Below are positions 32,427 to 41,569 of a stretch of 64,000 nt of DNA, piece by piece. Below the pieces are notes generated by a model. It did no database searches. It saw nothing but the letters and a program-made list of their open reading frames with translations, and had not been told where the DNA came from. Positions within the stretch are counted from its first letter, which is position 1, and every line of letters begins with the position of its first letter. The stretch is from the NCBI RefSeq assembly GCF_030316825.1, contig NZ_JASZYU010000002.1, forward strand, positions 558,001-622,000. Reading direction: 5' to 3'. The position numbers and the translations under genes are program-made. Source of the stretch: Variovorax fucosicus. GTDB lineage: Bacteria > Pseudomonadota > Gammaproteobacteria > Burkholderiales > Burkholderiaceae_C.

Positions 32427-33944
32427 ATGAAGCGGGTCTTGATCTTCATCCACAAGTGGCTTGGCATCTCGCTGGCGCTGCTGTTTCTGATGTGGTTCCT
32501 CAGCGGCCTCGTGCTGTACTACGTGCCGTTCCCGAACCTGACACAGGCAGAGCGCCGCGCGGGACTGCAACCCCTGGAACAGGCTGTCGGCTGTTGCCTG
32601 ACCGCCGAAGAAGCCGCAAGGCGAGCCGGCGTTGCGTTCACCGAAGCGCGCCTCGGCATGGCCGACCATGGGGCGCCGGTTTGGCGCCTTCTGGTCGATG
32701 CCGGCGAACAGAACGCCCCGCAGTGGCGGGCCCTCGACGCCCGCACCGGTGCCATGAAGGCGCCGCTGACATCCGTCCAGGCCATGAAGGTTGCCGAGTC
32801 CTTCAGCGGGCGGCGAGCACTGCTGGCCGAAGGACTGGAGCGTGACCAATGGACCGTTCCGCAAGGCTTGAACCCCTACCGTCCACTTTTCAAAGTCAGC
32901 CTGGAAGGCGACGACGGTCTCGAACTGTATGTGTCGAGCACGGCCGCCGAAGTGGTGCGCGACACGCGTCGTGCCGAGCGGTTCTGGAACTGGATCGGCG
33001 CCGTGCCGCACTGGATCTATCCGACCGTGCTGCGGCAGTTTCCGCAGGCGTGGAACCAGGTGGTTGTCTGGCTGGCGATTCCTGGCGTACTGCTCGCCGC
33101 AACCGGTCTGGTGCTGGGAATCTGGCAGCTGTTCCTCAACAGAACCCGCTGGATCCCCTATCGCAAGTCGTGGATGCGCTGGCACCATATCGCGGGCCTC
33201 GTCGCCGCGGTGTTCACGCTCACCTGGATTTTCTCGGGTCTGATGTCGATGAACCCATACGGGGTGTTCTCGTCACGGGGAGCCTCGGCCTCCGAGCGCG
33301 CGCACTGGCTTGGCGCCGACGGCAAGGCCCTTGTCAGTCCGCAGGCCGCCTTGGCTGCAGTAGCGTCGCGGGAGGCCGGTGCGCAGCCGGTGGAACTCGA
33401 GCGCATTCGTGTCGATGGGCAAGTCTGGTACCGCCTCGAAGGCTTGGAGCGGCGCTGGTGGGTGCGGGCGGACGTTGCCAGCGTCGCGCCAGCGGTGGAA
33501 TCCGTGCTGCCGGACGGGTTGATGGCGGGCGCTCTGCGGCGCCTGCGCGGTGTCGATCGTCCCCCTTCGGACGTGACGCGCATGGACCGCTACGACGATG
33601 TCTACTATGCGAAGAATCCGGCCACGGCGGAGGCGATGGACACCCGGCCATTGCCCGTCTGGCGCGCGCATTGGCCGGACGGCGTCGACCTCTATGCCGA
33701 CGCCACTTCTGGCAAGCTGCTTTTGCGGGCCGACCCGTCGGGGCGGTGGCAGCGGGTGCTGTACCAGGGATTGCACAGTCTTGATTTCGAGCCGCTGCGC
33801 GAACGGCCATGGCTGCGCGAAGCGCTGGTGCTGCTCTTCTCTCTTCTCGGCATCGCGCTATGCGTCACGTCGTGCGTGATTGGCTGGCGCGCCTTGGCAC
33901 CGAAAGGCGCTGCGCGACTGACCTCGCAGCAGCGCCTCGCCTGA
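32427..33944 (+). CDS. PepSY-domain membrane protein
   Basis: A 505-residue protein with PepSY-associated transmembrane segments: RVLIFIHKWLGISLALLFLMWFLSGLVLYYVPFP at the start, then VVWLAIPGVLLAATGLVLGIWQLF, WHHIAGLVAAVFTLTWIFSGLMSMNPYGVF and LREALVLLFSLLGIALCVTSCVIGW near the end. Periplasmic PepSY-like portions lie between. Family members accompany siderophore receptors and some reduce ferric chelates at the membrane. Here it follows a TonB receptor in the cobalamin regulon, so it may act on an imported cobalt or iron complex; this is inference. Confidence 0.85.
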   Translation: MKRVLIFIHKWLGISLALLFLMWFLSGLVLYYVPFPNLTQAERRAGLQPLEQAVGCCLTAEEAARRAGVAFTEARLGMADHGAPVWRLLVDAGEQNAPQWRALDARTGAMKAPLTSVQAMKVAESFSGRRALLAEGLERDQWTVPQGLNPYRPLFKVSLEGDDGLELYVSSTAAEVVRDTRRAERFWNWIGAVPHWIYPTVLRQFPQAWNQVVVWLAIPGVLLAATGLVLGIWQLFLNRTRWIPYRKSWMRWHHIAGLVAAVFTLTWIFSGLMSMNPYGVFSSRGASASERAHWLGADGKALVSPQAALAAVASREAGAQPVELERIRVDGQVWYRLEGLERRWWVRADVASVAPAVESVLPDGLMAGALRRLRGVDRPPSDVTRMDRYDDVYYAKNPATAEAMDTRPLPVWRAHWPDGVDLYADATSGKLLLRADPSGRWQRVLYQGLHSLDFEPLRERPWLREALVLLFSLLGIALCVTSCVIGWRALAPKGAARLTSQQRLA

Positions 33945-33999
33945 GCTTGCTTCGTCTTTCCTTCCGGCCGTCCGCCAGCTCTCACAACCAAAGGCCCTC

Positions 34000-35058
34000 A
34001 TGCAAACCGCGAAAATCCCCGTCACCATCGTCACTGGCTTCCTGGGCAGCGGCAAGACCACGCTGCTGCGCCACATCCTTGGCCATGCCGAGGGCAGGCG
34101 CATCGCCGTCATCGTCAACGAGTTCGGCGAGCTGGGCATCGACGGCGAGATCCTGCGCGGTTGCGGCATCGGCTGCGACGATGCCGGCAACGAGCGCGAA
34201 GGTGCGCTCTACGAGCTGGCCAACGGCTGCGTCTGCTGCACCGTGCAGGAAGAATTTCTGCCGGTGATGCTGAAGCTGGCCGAGCGGCGCGGCGACATCG
34301 ATGCGGTGCTGATCGAAACCTCCGGGCTGGCCCTGCCCAAGCCGCTGGTGCAGGCCTTCCAGTGGCCAGAGATCGCGAACGTCTTCACCGTCGACGCGGT
34401 GGTCACGGTGGTCGATGGCCCGGCCGCCGCTGCCGGCCAGTTCGCCGAGGACACCGATGCCGTCGACGCGCAGCGCCGCGCCGATCCGAACCTCGACCAC
34501 GAGTCCCCGTTGCACGAGCTGTTCGAAGACCAGCTCTCGGCCGCCGACCTGGTGGTGCTCAACAAGACCGACCTGATGGACGACGCGGCCCGCGCGCAGG
34601 TCGAGGCGCTGGTGCGCGCCGAGATCCCGGCCGAAGTGAAGATCGTCGCTGCCAGCGAAGGCCGGTTGCCGCTCGCGCTGCTGCTCGGCCAGGGCCGTGC
34701 GGCCGAGACCACGATCCACCTGCGCGAGAGCCACCATGACCACGAGGAAGACCACGACCACGACGAGTTCGACTCGCTCGTGATCGAGCTGCCCGCCGTG
34801 GACCGCGACCGGCTGCTCGCCGTGCTCGAGACGCTCGTCGCCGCGCACACCATCTACCGCATCAAGGGCTTCGTCGCCGTGCCGGGCAAGCCGATGCGGC
34901 TGCTGGTTCAGGGCGTGGGCAAGCGCTTCGACCATCACTTCGATCGCGCATGGCGCGAGGGCGAGGCGCCGCGCACACAGCTCGTCTTCATCGGCGAAGA
35001 CCTCGACGAAGCGGTGCTGCGCGAGGCACTGCAGGGCGCCGTCGCCGTGGCCGCCTGA
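34000..35058 (+). CDS. cobW: CobW-family metal-chaperone GTPase
   Basis: A 352-residue COG0523 GTPase. The P-loop GFLGSGKTTLL starts at residue 13, the metal site CVCC is at 77-80 (ANGCVCCT), VVLNKTDL supplies G4, and a histidine-rich loop (HHDHEEDHDHDE, about residues 246-257) precedes the C-terminal domain. CobW is thought to deliver Co2+ to CobN. Position directly before cobN supports CobW over other COG0523 members that handle zinc or iron. Confidence 0.93.
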   Translation: MQTAKIPVTIVTGFLGSGKTTLLRHILGHAEGRRIAVIVNEFGELGIDGEILRGCGIGCDDAGNEREGALYELANGCVCCTVQEEFLPVMLKLAERRGDIDAVLIETSGLALPKPLVQAFQWPEIANVFTVDAVVTVVDGPAAAAGQFAEDTDAVDAQRRADPNLDHESPLHELFEDQLSAADLVVLNKTDLMDDAARAQVEALVRAEIPAEVKIVAASEGRLPLALLLGQGRAAETTIHLRESHHDHEEDHDHDEFDSLVIELPAVDRDRLLAVLETLVAAHTIYRIKGFVAVPGKPMRLLVQGVGKRFDHHFDRAWREGEAPRTQLVFIGEDLDEAVLREALQGAVAVAA

Positions 35059-35077
35059 GTCCGCAAGCCGGCGCGCG

Positions 35078-38000
35078 ATGCACCTGCTGAGCACCCAGCC
35101 CGGGCGTTTCGTCGAAGACGACAGCGTCGTCACCCGGCTCGACCAGACGCCGGGCGACATCGTGGTGCTGAGCTCTGCCGACACCACGCTGGCGCTGCTC
35201 GCCGCCGCACGCAGCGCGCTCGCGGCAACCGACCCGGGCTATCCGTCGCTGCGGCTCGCCAACCTGATGCACCTGCGCCAGCCGGCCTCGCTCGACCTCT
35301 ATGTCGACGAGGTGCTGCAGCATGCGCGCGTCGTCATCGTCGACCACCTGGGTGCTGAGTCGGCCTGGTCCTATGGCCTGCAGCAGATCGAGAAGCTGGC
35401 GCGACGCAAGGGGCAGCAGCTCGCGATCTTCTCGGGCGACCTGCAGGAAGACGAAGACCTGTTGGCGCGCAGCACGCTGCCGCCGTCGGTCGGCCGTCAA
35501 CTCTGGCAGTACACGCGCGCGGGCGGTGCGGCCAATGCGCTGCAGTTCCTGCGTGCCATCGCCTTTCACGGCCTGGGCCATGGCCAAGCGCCGCAGCCGC
35601 CGCGCAGCCTGCCCCAGGTGGCGTTGCACCTGCCCGGCGGCTTCGGCGCGGCGCACACGGTGGCGGGCATCGACGACCTGCGGGCGGGCTGGCGCACGGG
35701 GGCGCCGGTGGTTGCGCTGGTGTTCTACCGCTCGCACCTTCAATCGGGCAACACCGCGGTGTTCGATGCGATGGCCGCAGCGCTGCGGGCCGAAGGGCTG
35801 AACCCGTTGCCGGTCGCGCTCGACTCGCTCAAGGACCCGCTGTGCATCTCCACACTGCGGGGCCTGTGTCGTGAGCATGGCGTGCAGCTGGTGCTCAATA
35901 CCACGGCCTTCGCCGCACTGGGGCAGGGCGGCAATGCCGGCGACGAGGTGGCCGAACTGGCCGGCGATGCGCCGGTGCTGCAAGTCATCGTCAGCGGCGG
36001 CAACCGCGAAGACTGGCTGGCCGACAGCCAGGGACTGCGCCCGCGCGACATCGCCATGCAGATCTCCTTGCCCGAGATGGACGGGCGCATCGTCACGCGC
36101 GCGATCAGCTTCAAGGGCCTGTCGCACCGCGACGCGCTCACGCAAACCGAAGTGGTCAGCTACCAGCCGGAGCCCGACCGCATCGCGTTCGTGGCTGAAC
36201 TGGCGCGGCGCTGGTGCCGGCTGCGCAGCCTGTCGGCGGCGGACAAGCGCATCGCACTGATCCTCGCGAACTACCCCGGCAGCGAGGGGCGCATCGGCAG
36301 CGGCGTCGGGCTCGACACGCCGGCTTCGGTCATCGCCATCCTGCGCACGCTTGCGGCCGAGGGCTACACGCTGGGCGATGCATCGAAGCTGCCGGCCGAC
36401 GGCGACGCGCTGATGCACACGCTGCAGCAGGGCATCGCCAACGACCCTGCGCAATGGCCGATGCGGCCGGCCTGGCAGAGCTATGCGATGGCCGACTACC
36501 GCGCACGTCTTGCCGCCTTGCCCGAAGGCATGGCCGCCGCCATCGATGCGCGCTGGGGCCCGCCGGAGCAAGACCCGTCGCTGCGGCAGGGCCGCTTCAT
36601 GATCGCGGGGCTGCGGCTCGGCCAGGTCTTCGTCGGCATCCAGCCGGCGCGGTCGCTCGCCATCCAGGGAGCGCAGGACTACGCGGGCTACCACGATGCC
36701 GAGCTGGTGCCGCCGCACGGCTACCTCGCCTTCTACTTCTGGCTGCGCGACGTGTTCGCGATCGACGCGGTGGTGCATGTCGGCAAGCATGGCAACCTCG
36801 AATGGCTGCCGGGCAAGAGCCTGGCGCTGGCGCAGACCTGCTGGCCCGATGCCATCCTCGGGCCGCTGCCCAACGTCTACCCCTTCATCGTCAACGACCC
36901 GGGCGAAGGCGCGCAGGCCAAGCGGCGCACGCAGGCTGTCATCGTCGACCACCTCATGCCGCCGCTCACGCGCGCCGAGAACCACGGCCCGCTGCAGAAC
37001 CTGGAGCGCCAGGTCGACGAGTACTACGACGCGCTGCTGGTCGACGCGCGCCGCGCCCGCGTGCTGCGTGCGCAAATCCTCGCGACGGTGCGCGAGCAGC
37101 ACCTGGTTGAAGAGCTGGCCTTGCAGTCCGCCGCGGCCGATGACGACGCCGTGCTCGCGCGTGTGGATGCGTACCTGTGCGAGCTGAAGGAGACGCAGAT
37201 CCGCGACGGCCTGCATGTCTTCGGCCAATCGCCCGAAGGCCGGCTGCGCCGCGACACGCTGCTCGCGCTGGCACGTTATCCGTCGGGCGACGGCAGCGGC
37301 GAGAACGCCGGGCTGCTGAACGCGCTGTCGCGCGACCTGCTGCAGGGCGATGCCTTCGATCCGCTCGACATCGAGCCCGCCACGCCGTGGCGGGGTGCAC
37401 GGCCGGCGCTGCTGCAGGCTGTCAGCGACGAACCCTGGCGCCATCACGGTGACACGCGCGAGCGGCTGGAACTGCTGGCGCAGCGGCTGCTGGAGGAAGG
37501 GCAGGGCATGTTCGATATGCCGCACACCGGCGCCGTGCTTCGCCGCATCGAACGTCGCCTCGCGCCCGACCTCGACGCCTGCGGCACCCAGGAGCTCACG
37601 CAACTCTCACGCGCGCTGCAGGGCCGCTTCGTGCCTGCCGGCCCGAGCGGATCGCCGTCGCGCGGCCGGCCCGACGTGCTGCCGACCGGGCGTAACTTCT
37701 ACTCGGTCGACACCCGCGCGATTCCGACGCCGACGGCCTGGATGCTGGGCCTCAAGTCCGCCGCGCGTCTGGTCGAGCTGCATCTGCAGGAGCATGGCGA
37801 CTACCCCGTCGCGATCGGCCTGTCGGTGTGGGGAACGGCCACCATGCGCACCGGCGGCGACGACCTGGCGCAGGCCTTCGCGCTGATCGGCGTGCGGCCG
37901 AAATGGGCGCCGGGCAGCCAGCGCGTGGTCGACTTCGAGGTGCTGCCAACGGTGGGTCTGGGCCGCCCGCGCATCGACGTCACGCTGCGCATCTCGGGCT

Positions 38001-38896
38001 TCTTTCGCGATGCCTTTCCGGCTGCCGTGCAGATGTTCGATGCGGCCGTGCAGGCCGTCGCCGCGCAGGAGGACGAAGACGCGGAACGCAACCCGATCCG
38101 CGCGCGCATCCTGCGCGAGGCCGCCGCGCTGCAGGCGCAGGGCGCCAGCGCCGACGCCGCGCGCCTGCAGGCAGGCTGGCGCGTCTTCGGCTGCGCGCCG
38201 GGCCGCTACGGCTCGGGCCTGCAGACGCTGTTCGACAGCGGCGACTGGCAGAGCGACGACGACCTTGCGCGTGCCTACGTTGCCGACGGTGCGCATGCCT
38301 ACGGCCAGGGCAGCGACGGCGTTCCGGCGCAGGACGCGCTGGTGCGCCGCCTGAAGACCCTGAACGTCGTGCTGCAGAACCAGGACAGCCGCGAGCACGA
38401 CCTGCTCGACTCCAACGACTACTACCAGTTCCAGGGCGGCATGGCCGCGTCCGTGCGGCACCTGAGCGGGCAGCAGCCCGCGATGTACCACGGCGACCAC
38501 GGCAACCCGCAGGCGCCGCGCATGCGCACGCTGAAGGAAGAGATCGCCCGTGTGGTTCGCGCGCGCGTGGTCAATCCGAAGTGGATCGATGGCGTCAAGC
38601 GCCATGGCTACAAGGGTGCCTTCGAGATGGCGGCAACGGTCGATTACCTGTTCGGCTTCGACGCCACCGCGCGTGTGGTCGGCGACCACCAGTATGCGAT
38701 GGTGGCAGACGCCTACGTGCTGGATGCGGCCACGCGCGACTTCGTGAACGAACACAACCCGCAGGCGCTGCACGACATCCTGAACCGGCTGCTCGAAGCG
38801 ATGCAACGCGGGCTGTGGCAGGCGCCCGGCGACTACCAGCAACAATTGCAGAACCTGCTGCTCGATCAGGAGCAGCGGATGGAAGGATCCCGATGA
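35078..38896 (+). CDS. cobN: Cobaltochelatase subunit CobN
   Basis: A 1272-residue protein, normal for CobN and the related ChlH. Conserved stretches include IVSGGNREDWL, RIALILANYPGSEGRIGSGVGLDTPASVIAIL, VHVGKHGNLEWLPGKSLALAQTCWPDAILGPLPNVYPFIVNDPGEGAQAKRR, TAWMLGLKSAARLVELHLQEHGDYP and KEEIARVVRARVVNPKWIDGVKRHGYKGAFEMAATVDYLFGFD. It binds hydrogenobyrinic acid a,c-diamide and cobalt in the aerobic pathway. Its stop overlaps the start of the ChlI-like gene (ATGA), linking it to its AAA+ partners. Confidence 0.97.
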   Translation: MHLLSTQPGRFVEDDSVVTRLDQTPGDIVVLSSADTTLALLAAARSALAATDPGYPSLRLANLMHLRQPASLDLYVDEVLQHARVVIVDHLGAESAWSYGLQQIEKLARRKGQQLAIFSGDLQEDEDLLARSTLPPSVGRQLWQYTRAGGAANALQFLRAIAFHGLGHGQAPQPPRSLPQVALHLPGGFGAAHTVAGIDDLRAGWRTGAPVVALVFYRSHLQSGNTAVFDAMAAALRAEGLNPLPVALDSLKDPLCISTLRGLCREHGVQLVLNTTAFAALGQGGNAGDEVAELAGDAPVLQVIVSGGNREDWLADSQGLRPRDIAMQISLPEMDGRIVTRAISFKGLSHRDALTQTEVVSYQPEPDRIAFVAELARRWCRLRSLSAADKRIALILANYPGSEGRIGSGVGLDTPASVIAILRTLAAEGYTLGDASKLPADGDALMHTLQQGIANDPAQWPMRPAWQSYAMADYRARLAALPEGMAAAIDARWGPPEQDPSLRQGRFMIAGLRLGQVFVGIQPARSLAIQGAQDYAGYHDAELVPPHGYLAFYFWLRDVFAIDAVVHVGKHGNLEWLPGKSLALAQTCWPDAILGPLPNVYPFIVNDPGEGAQAKRRTQAVIVDHLMPPLTRAENHGPLQNLERQVDEYYDALLVDARRARVLRAQILATVREQHLVEELALQSAAADDDAVLARVDAYLCELKETQIRDGLHVFGQSPEGRLRRDTLLALARYPSGDGSGENAGLLNALSRDLLQGDAFDPLDIEPATPWRGARPALLQAVSDEPWRHHGDTRERLELLAQRLLEEGQGMFDMPHTGAVLRRIERRLAPDLDACGTQELTQLSRALQGRFVPAGPSGSPSRGRPDVLPTGRNFYSVDTRAIPTPTAWMLGLKSAARLVELHLQEHGDYPVAIGLSVWGTATMRTGGDDLAQAFALIGVRPKWAPGSQRVVDFEVLPTVGLGRPRIDVTLRISGFFRDAFPAAVQMFDAAVQAVAAQEDEDAERNPIRARILREAAALQAQGASADAARLQAGWRVFGCAPGRYGSGLQTLFDSGDWQSDDDLARAYVADGAHAYGQGSDGVPAQDALVRRLKTLNVVLQNQDSREHDLLDSNDYYQFQGGMAASVRHLSGQQPAMYHGDHGNPQAPRMRTLKEEIARVVRARVVNPKWIDGVKRHGYKGAFEMAATVDYLFGFDATARVVGDHQYAMVADAYVLDAATRDFVNEHNPQALHDILNRLLEAMQRGLWQAPGDYQQQLQNLLLDQEQRMEGSR

Positions 38897-39978
38897 CCCC
38901 CCACGCAGGCAAATCCTTGCCGCTGCCTTTCCCCTTTGCCGCCATCGCCAGCCAGCCGCAGTTGCGCCAGGCACTGCTGCTCGCCGCGGTCGACCCCGGC
39001 CTTGGCGGCGTGCTGATCGAAGGGCCGCGCGGCACCGCCAAGTCCACCGCAGCGCGCGCGCTGGCCGAGTTGCTGGCCGGTGCGCCCTTCGTCACGCTGC
39101 CGCTCGGGGCCAGCCTGGAGCACCTGGTCGGCACGCTCGACCTCGGCCAGGCGCTGGCCGGACACGAAGTGAAGTTCGCACCCGGCCTGCTGGCGCGCGC
39201 GCACGGTGGCGTGCTGTACGTCGACGAGGTCAATCTGCTGCCCGATGCGCTGATCGACTCGCTGCTCGACGCAGCGGCCAGCGGCGTGAACAACGTCGAG
39301 CGCGATGGCATCTCGCACAGCCATGCCGCGCGCTTCGTGCTGGTCGGCACCATGAACCCGGAGGAGGGCGAGCTTCGCCCGCAGCTGCTGGACCGCTTCG
39401 GCCTGTGCGCGCGTCTGCACAACATCGACGACGCGGTGCAGCGGCAGGCCATCGTGCGGGCACGGCTTGCCTTCGATGCCGACCCGCACGGCTTTCGCGC
39501 CAGGCATGCCGATGCCCAGCGCGCGCTGGCGCTTGCGCTGGGCCGTGCCCGCGCGACCGTGGCGGAGGGCGATGCGCTGCCCTACGACGACGAAGTGCAT
39601 GCGACCGTCGGCACGCTCTGCATGGCGGCGCAGGTCGATGGCCTGCGGGCCGATCTCGTGATGCTGCGCGCTGCGCGTGCGCTGGCCGCCTGGGAGCAGG
39701 CCGAAGCCATCACGACCACGCACGTCCGGCAGGTGGCCGAGCTGGTGCTGCTGCACCGGCGCAAGCCGGGGGCCGACAGCGGTGCCGCGGCCAAGGCGCC
39801 GGGCGAAGGAACGAGCGCCCCGACGACCGCACGCGACGCATCCGGCACGCCGGCACCCGCGCCCGCCGATGCCGACTGGGGCGCCATGCCGCCCGAGCCC
39901 GTCGGCATCGAGCGCGTCAAACCGCTGCGTCCGTTGATCCCGGCTTCGGTGCCGCAGGGCGCCTCAAAAAAAGCCTGA
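38893..39978 (+). CDS. ChlI/BchI-like AAA+ ATPase subunit of cobaltochelatase
   Basis: A 361-residue AAA+ protein of the magnesium chelatase ChlI type. Walker A is EGPRGTAKSTAARAL (about residues 43-57), Walker B is GVLYVDEVNLLPDALIDSLLDAAASGVNNVERDG, and sensor and lid regions are FVLVGTMNPEEGELRPQLLDRFGL and VMLRAARALAAWEQAEAITTTHVRQVAELVLLHRR. The last 60 residues are Ala/Pro-rich. Bacteria without cobS and cobT often pair CobN with ChlI- and ChlD-like subunits, and the gene order here fits. It overlaps cobN by four bases. Confidence 0.9.
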   Translation: MTPHAGKSLPLPFPFAAIASQPQLRQALLLAAVDPGLGGVLIEGPRGTAKSTAARALAELLAGAPFVTLPLGASLEHLVGTLDLGQALAGHEVKFAPGLLARAHGGVLYVDEVNLLPDALIDSLLDAAASGVNNVERDGISHSHAARFVLVGTMNPEEGELRPQLLDRFGLCARLHNIDDAVQRQAIVRARLAFDADPHGFRARHADAQRALALALGRARATVAEGDALPYDDEVHATVGTLCMAAQVDGLRADLVMLRAARALAAWEQAEAITTTHVRQVAELVLLHRRKPGADSGAAAKAPGEGTSAPTTARDASGTPAPAPADADWGAMPPEPVGIERVKPLRPLIPASVPQGASKKA

Positions 39979-40064
39979 GCCTCCGGAACGCCGTCCCCGC
40001 TGGCGCGCGCCAGGGTGACCGGAGGCAGGGCACGCAGCGGGATGCGGGGCGCACCACCTCGTCG

Positions 40065-40619
40065 GTGGGTGTCGCCTACGACTGGCCGCGCACGCTGATG
40101 GCGCGCGGTGCCGGCGCCCTGCGTGCCGAGCACCTGCGCCTTCGTTCGCAAGAGGCGCGCAGCGGCGTGCTGCATTGCTTCCTGCTCGACTGTTCCGGGT
40201 CGATGGTCGCTGGCGGCAAGCTGGCGCGCGCAAAAGGCGTGCTGCTCGCGCTGATGGACGAGGCCTACCGCCGGCGCGACCAGGTGGCGTTGCTGAGCTT
40301 CGGGGGCGGCAAGGTCGAACTGCACATGCCGCCGCGCCGTGCGCGAGTCTGGAACGAAGCCTGGATCACGCCGATAGGCGGAGGCGGCGGAACGCCGCTG
40401 CAGGCGGCCGTGGAGCAGGCCGGCGAGCTGCTCATGCGCAGCGCACATCTGCGGCGCTGCATCTGGCTGCTTACGGACGGCCGCACACTGGAAAAGCCAG
40501 CGCGACCTGCCGCGGCCGATGTCGTGCACCTGATCGATTTCGAGGCGTCGCACATGCCGCTGCGCCGTGCCGAAAGGCTGGCGGCAGACTGGGGCGCGCA
40601 CTACGTGCGCATCGGCTGA
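40065..40619 (+). CDS. ChlD-like VWA-domain subunit (start uncertain)
   Basis: A protein of about 184 residues with a von Willebrand A domain. The MIDAS motif is FLLDCSGSMVAGGKLARAKGVLLALMDEAYRRRDQVALLSFGG, followed by PIGGGGGTPLQAAVEQAGELL and CIWLLTDGRTLEKP. It corresponds to the C-terminal part of ChlD/BchD without the AAA+ half. The same frame is open far upstream inside chlI, and no ATG is suitably placed, so I use GTG at 40065 (SVGVAYDWPRTLMARGAGALRAEHLR). With CobN and ChlI it would complete a three-subunit cobalt chelatase. Confidence 0.82.
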   Translation: MGVAYDWPRTLMARGAGALRAEHLRLRSQEARSGVLHCFLLDCSGSMVAGGKLARAKGVLLALMDEAYRRRDQVALLSFGGGKVELHMPPRRARVWNEAWITPIGGGGGTPLQAAVEQAGELLMRSAHLRRCIWLLTDGRTLEKPARPAAADVVHLIDFEASHMPLRRAERLAADWGAHYVRIG

Positions 40620-40626
40620 ACCTGGC

Positions 40627-41535
40627 TCAGGGCGCGGGGCTGCCGAGCCGGACCAGGCAGGAGACGATCTCGTCGGCCGCTTCATCCATGCGCGGGCCGG
40701 GGCGCATCATCACCTCGAAGCGGTCGGCCGCAAACGTGCACACCCGGCCGAGACGGATGGCATCCAGGCGCGACCACCCGGGGCGCGAGGCCATGGCGGT
40801 CATCTCGCTGAAGGTGGACGCCATGATGAGTGGCGGATTGGCGCGCACCACGAACTCGGGGCTCATCTTGGGGAAGGTGCCCATCGTGGCCGGCACGATG
40901 TTCACAAGCCGCAGACGCGTGAGCGTTTCTCCGATGAAAGAGCTCTCGCTGGCGGCTGACACGCCATGCACCTCGAAATACACGCGCTGCCCCTGCCAGC
41001 TGAGCGGCACGCGCGCACCTGCGGCAGTCAGCCGCGCGTCGATCGTGCGCCAGTAGGCTTCGCCCGCACCCGGCCGTCCGATGGCGAGCGCGACGGTTTC
41101 CATGACGCGCTTCACGTCGGCATGGGTTCGGGCATCCAGCGCCAGCACCTTGATGCCAAGCTGCTCGAGCTGCTCCGCAACGCGGGCGCGCGCACGCAGC
41201 AGCACGAGATCCGGCTTCAGAGCCACGATGGCTTCCAGTTGCGCATGGTCGATGCTCCCCACTTTGGGCAAAGCGTTCACCGAGGCGGGCCAACTGGCAT
41301 AGCGATCGACGCCGACGAGGCGGTCGCATGCGCCGAGCGCGCACACCGTTTCGGTCAGCGACGGCAGAAGCGAAACGATGCGGCGGGCCGGCGCTCGCAG
41401 TTCGATCGTCCGGCCCCGGTCGTCATCCAGGCGAATGCCTGCATGGGCAGCATGAACAGCCAGGAAAAACAGGAACGCGCCGAGCAGTCGTGTCGAGGAA
41501 AAGAAAATCCAGTGCGGGCGAGGGGCGAATTTCAC
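40627..41535 (-). CDS. BtuF-like cobalamin ABC transporter substrate-binding protein
   Basis: A 302-residue periplasmic binding protein of the helical-backbone type. The N-terminus is a signal peptide (WIFFSSTRLLGAFLFFLAVHAAHA). Then come RIVSLLPSLTETVCALGACDRLVGVDRYASWPASVNALPKVGS and LEAIVALKPDLVLLR, typical of BtuF/FhuD-like proteins. Cobalamin or a corrinoid is the likely ligand because it converges with the cobalamin-regulated operon. No permease or ATPase gene is adjacent, and the gene is on the opposite strand, so the riboswitch at 28889 cannot control it. Confidence 0.82.
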   Translation of the reverse strand: MKFAPRPHWIFFSSTRLLGAFLFFLAVHAAHAGIRLDDDRGRTIELRAPARRIVSLLPSLTETVCALGACDRLVGVDRYASWPASVNALPKVGSIDHAQLEAIVALKPDLVLLRARARVAEQLEQLGIKVLALDARTHADVKRVMETVALAIGRPGAGEAYWRTIDARLTAAGARVPLSWQGQRVYFEVHGVSAASESSFIGETLTRLRLVNIVPATMGTFPKMSPEFVVRANPPLIMASTFSEMTAMASRPGWSRLDAIRLGRVCTFAADRFEVMMRPGPRMDEAADEIVSCLVRLGSPAP

Positions 41536-41569
41536 CGGGCAATGGTATGCCGACTGCGCCGGCAGCCGC

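Noticed and set aside
34988..37603. An 871-codon minus-strand open frame opposite cobN
   Set aside because: Composition-driven shadow of cobN, with Arg/Gln-rich low-complexity translation and no ribosome binding site.
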